From Lentisphaerota bacterium (GTDB lineage: Bacteria; Verrucomicrobiota; Kiritimatiellia; PWTM01), in assembly GCA_016873715.1 (NCBI GenBank), contig VGWF01000030.1, forward strand, positions 1 to 38,477: a stretch of DNA of 38,477 bases, given 5' to 3'. Numbering within the stretch: position 1 is the stretch's first letter; each line of letters opens with the position of its first letter. The notes under the pieces are model-generated. The model searched no databases and was not told where the DNA came from. It worked only from the letters and a program-made list of their open reading frames with translations. The position numbers were made by a program, and so were the translations under genes. Positions 1-6,204 of the stretch are shown here, piece after piece.

Positions 1-19
1 GGGGGCGGGCGCCAACGTG

Positions 20-83
20 GTCCTCACGCTCCGCGTGAGGACATCTCGGCAATCCGGATCGTCATCACGCGGAGCGTGATGAC
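20..83. repeat. Pair of perfect hairpin palindromes
   Basis: Two palindromes lie 18 bases apart. The first (20-42) is GTCCTCACGC, loop TCC, GCGTGAGGAC. The second (61-83) is GTCATCACGC, loop GGA, GCGTGATGAC. Each has a 10-bp perfect stem and they share the core CACGC-N3-GCGTG, so they look like members of one dispersed REP-like family. No T-run follows either one, so they are not obvious terminators for a gene entering from the left. Confidence 0.7.
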
Positions 84-128
84 TACTATGGGCGGCCACC
101 GCCGATCTTGCATAGGGTGACGGCCGGA

Positions 129-204
129 GGGGCGCATCTCCGGTCCTGCGCAGCGAGGACGAAGGCGCCCGCACGATCGGGTCCATGAATCGGAGATGCG
201 CCCC
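129..204. repeat. 14-bp perfect inverted repeat with 48-bp interior
   Basis: GGGGCGCATCTCCG at 129-142 is the exact reverse complement of CGGAGATGCGCCCC at 191-204. The region from 1 to 276 contains no convincing gene. The inverted repeat could bound a small non-autonomous repeat unit or form a long cruciform. Its proximity to the methyltransferase start at 277 also leaves room for a regulatory role, which the sequence alone does not show. Confidence 0.6.
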
Positions 205-276
205 GGGGCCGCGATTGCGGGGTTCCCTTCGCCCCCGGCGGCGGGTAGGATCGCCGGGAAGCGGAGGCATCGGACC

Positions 277-1185
277 ATGGCGCGGAACCGGATTGCGGAC
301 ATCGTGGCGGGCGGGCGGGTGCTGGTCTCGGACGGGGCGTGGGGCACCTTCCTCCAGAAGAAGGGGCTGCAGCCCGGCGACTGCCCCGAGCTGTGGTGCA
401 TCGACCGGCCCGCCGACGTCGCCGACGTCGCCCGGTCCTACATCGAGGCCGGCGCCGACATGATCGAGACCGACAGCTTCGGCGGCACGCGGATCAAGCT
501 CGCCGACTACGGCCTCGCGGACCGCGCCGCGGAGATCAACGAGGCCGCCGCCCGCATCTCCCGGGAGGCCGCCGGGCCGGACCGCCTCGTCATCGCCTCC
601 GTCGGCCCGACCGGGAGGATGCTGATGCTCGGCGACGTCAGCGAGGCCGAGGTCTTCGGCGCGTTCGCGGAGCAGGCCGTCGCCCTCCACCGCGGCGGGG
701 CCGACGCGCTGTGCATCGAGACGATGACCGCGGCGGACGAGGCCGCCCTGGCGGTGCGCGCCGCCCGCGAGAGCACCTCCGCCGAGGTCATCTGCACGTT
801 CACGTTCGACCGCATCGCCTCCGGCGAGTACCGCACGATGATGGGCCTTTCGCCCGTCGACGCGGCCCGGGCCGCGCTCGACGCGGGCGCGCACATCGTC
901 GGCACCAACTGCGGGAACGGCATCGCCGGCATGATCGACATCGTCCGCGGGATGCGCGCCGCGTTCCCCGGCGTGCCGATCCTCGTCCACGCCAACGCGG
1001 GGCTACCGACGATCGTCAACGGCGCCAACACCTGGCCCGAGGGCCCGGCCGACATGGCCGGGCGCATCGCGGAACTCGTCGAGGCCGGCGCCGGCATCGT
1101 CGGCGGCTGCTGCGGCACCACGCCGGACCACATCCGCGCGATCCGCAAGGCCGTCGACGCCATCAACGCCCGGCGTTCGGCCTGA
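277..1185 (+). CDS. Zinc-dependent homocysteine S-methyltransferase family protein
   Basis: This 302-residue protein has the homocysteine-binding TIM barrel found in BHMT and in the N-terminal module of MetH. The zinc-ligand cysteines are visible: C212 in GTNCGNG and the pair C278-C279 in GGCCGTTPDHI. The N-terminal SDGAWGTFLQ region is also typical. Such enzymes pass a methyl group to homocysteine to make methionine. The folate-binding, corrinoid-binding and activation modules of a full MetH are absent from this gene, so the donor must come from betaine, another methyl compound or a separate corrinoid protein. A corrinoid protein and a corrinoid reactivase lie at 24369-26919. The ATG at 277 is preceded by GCGGAGG; an in-frame ATG at 196 lies inside the right arm of the upstream inverted repeat and was not used. 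Confidence 0.88.
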   Translation: MARNRIADIVAGGRVLVSDGAWGTFLQKKGLQPGDCPELWCIDRPADVADVARSYIEAGADMIETDSFGGTRIKLADYGLADRAAEINEAAARISREAAGPDRLVIASVGPTGRMLMLGDVSEAEVFGAFAEQAVALHRGGADALCIETMTAADEAALAVRAARESTSAEVICTFTFDRIASGEYRTMMGLSPVDAARAALDAGAHIVGTNCGNGIAGMIDIVRGMRAAFPGVPILVHANAGLPTIVNGANTWPEGPADMAGRIAELVEAGAGIVGGCCGTTPDHIRAIRKAVDAINARRSA

Positions 1186-1204
1186 CCGGAAGCCGCGGCG
1201 GCGG

Positions 1205-1257
1205 GCCGGGTCCCGGACCCGGCGCCGGCCCGTCCGCCGGATCCTGGCGGTCGTTTT
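1205..1257 (+). terminator. Candidate Rho-independent terminator after the methyltransferase
   Basis: A near-continuous palindrome GCCGGGTCC-C-GGACCCGGC (1205-1223) is followed by a second hairpin, CCGCC (1234-1238) pairing with GGCGG (1246-1250), and then the T-rich stretch TCGTTTTT. This fits termination between the methyltransferase and the glycosidase. Confidence 0.6.
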
Positions 1258-1315
1258 TCGGCTCGCCCGGGGGGCCGCAAATGCGCAGAATCGCGGGCGT
1301 CAGCGGAGGGGTGTC

Positions 1316-3109
1316 ATGAATCGGTGGCGGGCAATCGTTTCGATCGCGGTCGCGGCGCTGTGGGCGACCGCCAGGGTATCCGGCGGGCCGGAGAAGGCGG
1401 ACGGCGCGCCGTCGATCCTCACGGCGATGGATGTCGCCCCGGCGCTCTTCTTCGCGGGGCCGCTTTCGACCGTGACCGAGCGGAAGGCGGACTGGCTGAA
1501 GAAGGCGGAGGCGGCGACCCCGCCGCTGCTTCGGACCCGGCGCGAGCCGGTCGGCCTGGTCCGCGTCGAGAAGGACGCCGCCGCGTTCCAGGGCTGGAAG
1601 GCGGTCCGCGAGGGCGACATGGCCGACCTGGAGAAGCGCCCGCTGGGCGTCGGGGACTCGTTCATCCTCGATTTCGGCGAGCACCTGACGGGCCACCTGA
1701 CCTTCCGCGTCGCGCCGGCCTCCTACCCCATCGACGCGCCGGTCCGCCTGGCCTTCCTCTTCGCCGAGGTCCCGGCCGAGCTCGGCGAGCCGCTCGACCC
1801 GCACCCGACGAACTCGCTGTCGCGCTCGTGGATGCAGGACGAGATCGTCAACATCGACGACACGCCGGCCGAGATCCGCCTGCCGCGGCGCTACGCGTTC
1901 CGCGGCGTCAAGGTCACGGTCGTCGCCGGCAGTCCGCACGCGAAATTCCACCTCTCCGGCTTCGCCGCCGAGGCGGTGACGTCGGCTGACGAATCGAAGG
2001 TGCCGCCGTTTGACGCGGCGTCGGAATCCGACGCCGCCCTCGATCTCGTCGCGCGCCGGACGCTGCGCGACTGCATGCAGACCGTCTTCGAGGACGGCCC
2101 CAAGCGCGACCGCCGCCTGTGGCTCGGCGACCTGCGCCTGCAGGCGCTGGCGAACTACGCGACCTTCCGCAACTTCGACCTCGTCAAGCGATGCCTCTAC
2201 CTCCACGCCGGCACCGCGACCGACCGCGGCCTCGTCGCGACCTGCCTCTTCGAGCGCCCCGCGCCCGTGCGCGGCCGCAACAACATCCTCGACTACACCG
2301 CGCTCTTCGCGCCGACCGTGCTCGAGTACCTCGACGCCAGCGGCGACCGCGCGACGGCCGAGGACCTCTGGCCGATGTGCCTCCGCCTGCTGGAATTCAC
2401 GCTCGAGTACGTCGACCCGGACGGCCTCTTCCAGCCGCCGAAGTCGTGGTGGCTCTTCGTCGACTGGAACAAGAACCTCGACCCGCAGGCGCCCGAGCAT
2501 GCGATCGTGCTCTTCGGCCTGCGCGCGACGCTCGACCTCGCGAAGCGGCTCGGCCGCGAGTCCGAGGCGCCGTTCCTGCCCGCCGCGATCGAGAAGATGG
2601 AGAAGGCCGCGCTGAAGAAGCTGTGGGACAAGGACCTCGGCCTCTTCGTCAGCGGGAAGCAGCGGCAGGTGTCGTGGGCCTCGCAGGCCTGGATGGTTCT
2701 CGCCGGCGTGCCGGCCGCCGCCCAGGCCCGCAGCGCGCTCCAGCGCGTCATGGTCTTCGGCGGCGCGCAGAAGCCCGTGACGCCGTACATGCACCACTTC
2801 GTCGTCGAGGCGATGCTGAAGGCCGGCCTGCGCGACGAGGGCCTCGCCCACCTGCGGTCCTACTGGGGCGGCATGATCGCGCGCGGCGCCGACACGTTCT
2901 GGGAGGTCTGGGTGCCGGAGAACGAGCTCGAATCGCCCTACAAGACCCACCTCATCAACAGCTACTGCCACGCGTGGAGCTGCACGCCCTCCTACTTCCT
3001 CCGCCCGCCCGTTCCGCGCGCGGAGGGCTCGCCCGCCCCGGCGGAGGGCGGGGACGTCGGGGTGCGCCGCAAGTTCACCACCCGGGCGCAGAGCCCGGCG
3101 GAAAAGTGA
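1316..3109 (+). CDS. Exported GH78-like alpha-L-rhamnosidase family protein
   Basis: The 597-residue protein starts with a likely signal peptide (basic MNRWR, hydrophobic stretch to about residue 20). A beta-rich front half leads into an (alpha/alpha)6 six-hairpin barrel. The GH78-type acidic motif DGPKRDRRLWLGD is present near residues 262-274. Later landmarks are WLFVDWN, DTFWEVW and SYCHAWSCTPSYFL, typical of the catalytic barrel in GH78-like enzymes. The family releases terminal L-rhamnose from polysaccharides or glycosides. A GGAGGG ribosome-binding site sits 5 bases before ATG 1316. A RhaT-like L-rhamnose symporter at 36178-37245 and two sulfatases in the window support a role in rhamnose-containing, perhaps sulfated, glycan use. 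Activity on another sugar is possible because the protein is shorter than many GH78 enzymes. Confidence 0.8.
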   Translation: MNRWRAIVSIAVAALWATARVSGGPEKADGAPSILTAMDVAPALFFAGPLSTVTERKADWLKKAEAATPPLLRTRREPVGLVRVEKDAAAFQGWKAVREGDMADLEKRPLGVGDSFILDFGEHLTGHLTFRVAPASYPIDAPVRLAFLFAEVPAELGEPLDPHPTNSLSRSWMQDEIVNIDDTPAEIRLPRRYAFRGVKVTVVAGSPHAKFHLSGFAAEAVTSADESKVPPFDAASESDAALDLVARRTLRDCMQTVFEDGPKRDRRLWLGDLRLQALANYATFRNFDLVKRCLYLHAGTATDRGLVATCLFERPAPVRGRNNILDYTALFAPTVLEYLDASGDRATAEDLWPMCLRLLEFTLEYVDPDGLFQPPKSWWLFVDWNKNLDPQAPEHAIVLFGLRATLDLAKRLGRESEAPFLPAAIEKMEKAALKKLWDKDLGLFVSGKQRQVSWASQAWMVLAGVPAAAQARSALQRVMVFGGAQKPVTPYMHHFVVEAMLKAGLRDEGLAHLRSYWGGMIARGADTFWEVWVPENELESPYKTHLINSYCHAWSCTPSYFLRPPVPRAEGSPAPAEGGDVGVRRKFTTRAQSPAEK

Positions 3110-3113
3110 GGCG

Positions 3114-3707
3114 ATGCGCGGGGGCCTCCTGAGACTGACGTGGCGGGCGGTCGCCTGGGACGTGGGCATCGCCGCCGCGATGATCGTTATCGGCCTCGGC
3201 GTCCTGTACTGGCGCGCCCACCGATTCGACGGCGCCTTCGAGGAAGCCGGCACCGCGCACAACGTCGACCCGGACCTGCTCCGCGCCATCGCGTGGAAGG
3301 AGAGCCGCTTCGATCCCGGCGCGCTCGGCAAGGCCGGCGAGGTCGGCCTCATGCAGGTGACGTCCGTCGCCGCCGCGGACTGGGCCGCCGCGGAGAAACG
3401 CCCGAAGCCGTCGCGCCACGAACTGCTCGATCCGCGAACCAACGTCCGCGCCGGGGCGTGGTACATCGGCCGCGCCATCCGCCGCTGGTCCGAGCGGCCC
3501 GATCCGCTCCCCTTCGCCCTCGCCGAGTACAACGCCGGCCTCTCCAACGCGGACCGGTGGGCCCTGAACGCGCGCGACTCGCTCGAGTTCTGGAACCGGA
3601 TCGGCTTTCCGACCACGAAGCGCTACGTCGAGGACATCCTGAAACGCTACCGCGGCGGCGTCGTGCCCCCGCCCGCGCCGCGCGTGGCCCGATCGGAGGC
3701 GAAATGA
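3114..3707 (+). CDS. Membrane-anchored lytic transglycosylase (SLT domain)
   Basis: The 197-residue protein has one N-terminal membrane segment (about residues 16-33) followed by a soluble lytic transglycosylase domain. The catalytic glutamate is E63 in IAWKESRFDP; GEVGLMQV and AEYNAGLSNADRW are the other family motifs. It should cleave the glycan strand of peptidoglycan from the periplasmic side of the inner membrane, leaving 1,6-anhydro ends. It starts 4 bases after the glycosidase stop, and its own TGA overlaps the ATG of the lipoprotein gene, so it probably heads a translationally coupled set reaching to 4928. Confidence 0.87.
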   Translation: MRGGLLRLTWRAVAWDVGIAAAMIVIGLGVLYWRAHRFDGAFEEAGTAHNVDPDLLRAIAWKESRFDPGALGKAGEVGLMQVTSVAAADWAAAEKRPKPSRHELLDPRTNVRAGAWYIGRAIRRWSERPDPLPFALAEYNAGLSNADRWALNARDSLEFWNRIGFPTTKRYVEDILKRYRGGVVPPPAPRVARSEAK

Positions 3708-4207
3708 CGACGGAACGACACGGAACGCCGCGGGTTTCCAACCCTTGGACGACACTGCGCCGCGGACTTCCAATCCTTGGAAGCCTGCTGGCCGCCGCCG
3801 TTCTCGCGGCCGGCTGCGGCCTCGGGAGGAAGTACTGGGTGCCCACCGCGGACCAGATGGCCGAGGCGGAGCGGATCGCGAAGTTCCACGTCTTCAAGGC
3901 GATCGGCGACCAGGCCGGCCCGGAGGCCGCCGCGGGGCTGGCGACCGGGCCCGACGGGCTGCCGAAGGAGTACCCGATCGCCTTCACGATCGGCGGCACC
4001 CCCTACTCGCGCTACCGGTTCAAGTACTGGGGCGGCATCACGAAGGGCGTGCAGCTGATCCACGTCCAGTACTTCGACCCGATCGCGATCCCGGGCTGGG
4101 AGAAGGATCCGGACGCGACGGGCGCCTTCCCGGCCCATTTCACCGTTTCGGTCGACGTGGCCGGCCGCCGGGCCGTGTCCGACTCGCGCACCGCGAAGAC
4201 GCCGTGA
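3704..4207 (+). CDS. Putative lipoprotein of unknown function
   Basis: This 167-residue protein has a signal sequence ending in the lipobox LAAGC (residues 34-38), so it is probably a lipoprotein with C38 lipidated. I do not recognise the mature domain. The start overlaps the transglycosylase stop as ATGA. The codons before the hydrophobic core contain two palindromes, TTCCAACCCTTGGA (3736-3749) and TTCCAATCCTTGGAA (3768-3782). They encode the SNPW and PILG stretches and make the n-region unusually long (about 25 residues), as if a repeat had been captured into the reading frame. No alternative ATG lies between them and the lipobox. Confidence 0.72.
   Translation: MTTERHGTPRVSNPWTTLRRGLPILGSLLAAAVLAAGCGLGRKYWVPTADQMAEAERIAKFHVFKAIGDQAGPEAAAGLATGPDGLPKEYPIAFTIGGTPYSRYRFKYWGGITKGVQLIHVQYFDPIAIPGWEKDPDATGAFPAHFTVSVDVAGRRAVSDSRTAKTP
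3736..3782. repeat. Two TTCCAA-N3-TTGGA palindromes inside a coding region
   Basis: TTCCAACCCTTGGA (3736-3749) and TTCCAATCCTTGGAA (3768-3782) are separated by 18 bases. A third copy, TTCCAAGGGTTGGA, lies at 23267-23280 in a promoter region. All have the form TTCCAA-N3-TTGGA(A), so they look like a dispersed family. Confidence 0.75.
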
Positions 4208-4548
4208 AGCTCGTCGAACTCGACGCGGTCGCGCCGGAGGGGCTTTCGCACGACACGGCCATCCTCAAGCGGCCGCTGCTGCGCTCCGGCGAGGCGCCGG
4301 GCCTCACGCAGTTCGCGCGAAGCACGATCCCCGCCGGGCGGGCCACCTCGCCGCACGCGCACGCCGACATGACGGAGGTCTTCTTCGTCCTCGCCGGGCT
4401 CGGGCGGGCGGTGGTCGACGGCCGCGCGCACCCGCTCGGTCCCGGGGCCTGCCTGCGGATCGATCCCGGCGAGACCCACGCGATCGAGGCCGGGGCGGAC
4501 GGCCCCGTCGAACTGCTCTACTTCGGCCTCGCGGAGACGACGGCATGA
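4204..4548 (+). CDS. Small cupin-domain protein
   Basis: The 114-residue protein is a single cupin barrel. Metal-binding residues of motif 1 are visible in SPHAHADMTEVFFVLAG (two histidines and a glutamate) and of motif 2 in DPGETHAIEA (histidine). I chose the GTG at 4204 because it overlaps the preceding stop as GTGA and gives a natural cupin N-terminus. The substrate or signal cannot be deduced. The 3' end overlaps the YjbQ gene as ATGA, suggesting co-translation. Confidence 0.8.
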   Translation: MKLVELDAVAPEGLSHDTAILKRPLLRSGEAPGLTQFARSTIPAGRATSPHAHADMTEVFFVLAGLGRAVVDGRAHPLGPGACLRIDPGETHAIEAGADGPVELLYFGLAETTA

Positions 4549-4928
4549 AGACCCTTGAAATCGAGACCCGGTCGCGCACGCAGTTCGTCGCCATCACGGA
4601 CCTCGTCCAGGCGGCGGTCCGCGAGCTGGGCCTCCGCGACGGCGCGGTGACAGTCTTCGTTCCGCACACCACCGCCGGCGTCACGATCAACGAGAACGCC
4701 GACCCCGACGTCGTCGCCGACATGGCGATGGCGCTCGACCGGATCGTCCCGTGGACCGCGGGCTACGCCCACGACGAGGGCAACGCCGCCGCCCACGTGA
4801 AGGCCAGCCTGATGGGCTCGTCCGTCCGCGTGCTCGTCGAATCCGGCCGCCTCCGCCTCGGCACCTGGCAGGGCATCTACTTCTGCGAATTCGACGGCCC
4901 CCGCACGCGCACCGTGTGGGTGGGATAG
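4545..4928 (+). CDS. YjbQ/UPF0047 family protein
   Basis: This 127-residue protein covers the whole UPF0047 fold. Family signatures are TVFVPHTTAGVTINENADPDV, HDEGNAAAHVKASLMG and GTWQGIYFCEFDGPR. Members show weak thiamine-phosphate synthase activity and often appear in compact operons, but their true role is unsettled. It is the last gene of the coupled set 3114-4928, followed at once by the repeat element at 4938-5187. Confidence 0.9.
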   Translation: MKTLEIETRSRTQFVAITDLVQAAVRELGLRDGAVTVFVPHTTAGVTINENADPDVVADMAMALDRIVPWTAGYAHDEGNAAAHVKASLMGSSVRVLVESGRLRLGTWQGIYFCEFDGPRTRTVWVG

Positions 4929-4937
4929 GCGTCACGC

Positions 4938-5187
4938 GCAGACGCGGGGACGACGCGGGCGCGGCGCCTTTCGGTCGGCGGGGCGCGGAGTGGCTGGTCG
5001 ACGCTGGAGCGCTTGCGGTTGCGGGGGTGCGACGCGCACCAAGCCGGCCGGTGCGCGCCGCGGCATCGCCTTCGCCTTGATTCAAGGATCGTTCGGCTGG
5101 GATCTCCCTTTCCCGGCGATGGAAGGGGAAGCCTGAGGATCCCGCGCACACGGCCCGGTTTCGACAGGAATCAAGATGCGTCTGCCC
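4938..5187. mobile_element. MITE-like repeat element, copy 1
   Basis: The stretch from GGCGCCTTTCGG (4963) to GCGTCTGCCC (5187) is nearly identical, about 225 bases with only a few mismatches, to 22371-22732 on the same strand, apart from a 138-bp segment present only in copy 2. The ends carry an inverted repeat: GCAGACGC at 4938-4945 and GCGTCTGC at 5178-5185. In both copies exactly 17 bases separate the left CAGACGC from GGCGCC. No transposase or credible gene lies inside. It occupies most of the 354-base gap between yjbQ and hemA. Confidence 0.75.
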
Positions 5188-5208
5188 TGCCCGGAACCGC
5201 GGCCCGGC

Positions 5209-5237
5209 TTGTCAGGGACTGCGGGCGGGGGTACCCT
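5209..5237 (+). promoter_or_regulatory. Candidate promoter of the heme operon
   Basis: TTGTCA (5209-5214), a 17-base spacer and TACCCT (5232-5237) resemble a sigma-70 promoter. They sit just after the repeat element and about 45 bases before the hemA start, so the six heme genes are probably transcribed from here. Confidence 0.5.
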
Positions 5238-5282
5238 TTTGCGTTTGTGCCGCGCCCCGGGTGGGACGCGTCACGGTTGCCT

Positions 5283-6179
5283 ATGGATCTCGTCGGGTGC
5301 GAATTGCAGTTGGACTCGCCCGGGGCGCGGGAGGCGGTCGTCAGGAACCTGCGCCGGCCCGGGGCGGGCGCGTTTGTCGTCCTCGACACCTGCCAGCGCC
5401 TCGAAGTCTACGGCGCGGCGGTGCCGGAGGCGGCGGGCGCGCGCGTCGCCCGCGTCTGGAGCGGCCGGGAGGCCTTCGAGCGGCTGGCCCGCATCGCGGC
5501 CGGACTCGAAAGCCGGGTGCTGGGCGAACTCGAGGTGCTTGGACAGGTCCGCGAGGCCTACCGGCTCTTCCGCGAGCAGACCGAAGGCAACCACGCGGCG
5601 CTGGACCGGATCTTCCAGGACGTCCTCTCCGTCGCCCGCAAGGCGCGCCGCGAGAGCCGGCTCGACCAGACGCTGACCTCCCTCGCCGCCCTCGCCGCCG
5701 AGGTTCTCCTGGACCGCGTCGCGCCCGGGGCGCCGATCGCCGTGATCGGGTCGGGCTCGCTCGCCTCGTCCGTCACCCGCCGCCTCGCCGAACGCGGCGG
5801 CGCGGCGCTGCGCATCGCGGGCCGCTGCCCGGAGAACGCGCTCCGGCTCGCCGGCGAGGTGCAGGGGTTCGGCGCCGGCCTCGACGACCTCGTCCCGATG
5901 CTGGACGGCGTCGCCGGCATCGTCGCCGCCACGGCCGCCCCCCACCCCGTCCTCTACGCCCACCACCTGGAGAAGGCGGCGCGCCCGCTGGTCATCATCG
6001 ACCTCGGCGTCCCCCCGGATTGCAGCGACGACGCCCGGGCGCTGCCCGGCGTCCTCTACGTCTCCCTCGGCGAGGTCGAGGCGCGCGCGCAGGTGAATCT
6101 GGACGAGCGGCGCCGGGGCGGCGAACTCGCAGCGGACATCGTCCGGGACGGCGCACGGCAATGGGCCTCCTCCCCCTAG
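5283..6179 (+). CDS. hemA: Short glutamyl-tRNA reductase
   Basis: The enzyme reduces glutamyl-tRNA(Glu) to glutamate-1-semialdehyde with NADPH, the first step of C5 tetrapyrrole synthesis. The active-site cysteine is C37 in VLDTCQRLEVYG, and the hallmark GLESRVLGELEVLGQVREAY region follows. A nucleotide-binding domain with IAVIGSGSLAS starts near residue 155. At 298 residues it is well below the usual 400 or more: the front of the catalytic domain is shortened and the C-terminal dimerisation domain is missing. The next gene begins 25 bases after the stop, so no lost C-terminal part is hidden behind a frameshift. ATG 5283 has a poor ribosome-binding site; the upstream frame belongs to the repeat element. 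It precedes hemL in the same operon, which makes the next pathway enzyme. Confidence 0.87.
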   Translation: MDLVGCELQLDSPGAREAVVRNLRRPGAGAFVVLDTCQRLEVYGAAVPEAAGARVARVWSGREAFERLARIAAGLESRVLGELEVLGQVREAYRLFREQTEGNHAALDRIFQDVLSVARKARRESRLDQTLTSLAALAAEVLLDRVAPGAPIAVIGSGSLASSVTRRLAERGGAALRIAGRCPENALRLAGEVQGFGAGLDDLVPMLDGVAGIVAATAAPHPVLYAHHLEKAARPLVIIDLGVPPDCSDDARALPGVLYVSLGEVEARAQVNLDERRRGGELAADIVRDGARQWASSP

Positions 6180-6204
6180 ACCCGGGGCGGGAAGGACTCC
6201 TTCC

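Noticed and set aside
1163-3616. Very long open frame on the minus strand opposite the glycosidase (and similar long antisense frames elsewhere)
   Set aside because: High GC removes stop codons in antisense frames. The translation is Arg/Ala/Gly-rich low-complexity sequence, while the plus strand holds a clear family protein.
4938-5187. CRISPR or tandem repeat array
   Set aside because: The sequence is a single element with one distant copy; there are no regularly spaced short repeats and no cas genes.
5013-5282. Longer hemA with the upstream in-frame sequence
   Set aside because: The upstream 90 codons are encoded by the repeat element and do not resemble the glutamyl-tRNA reductase N-terminus.
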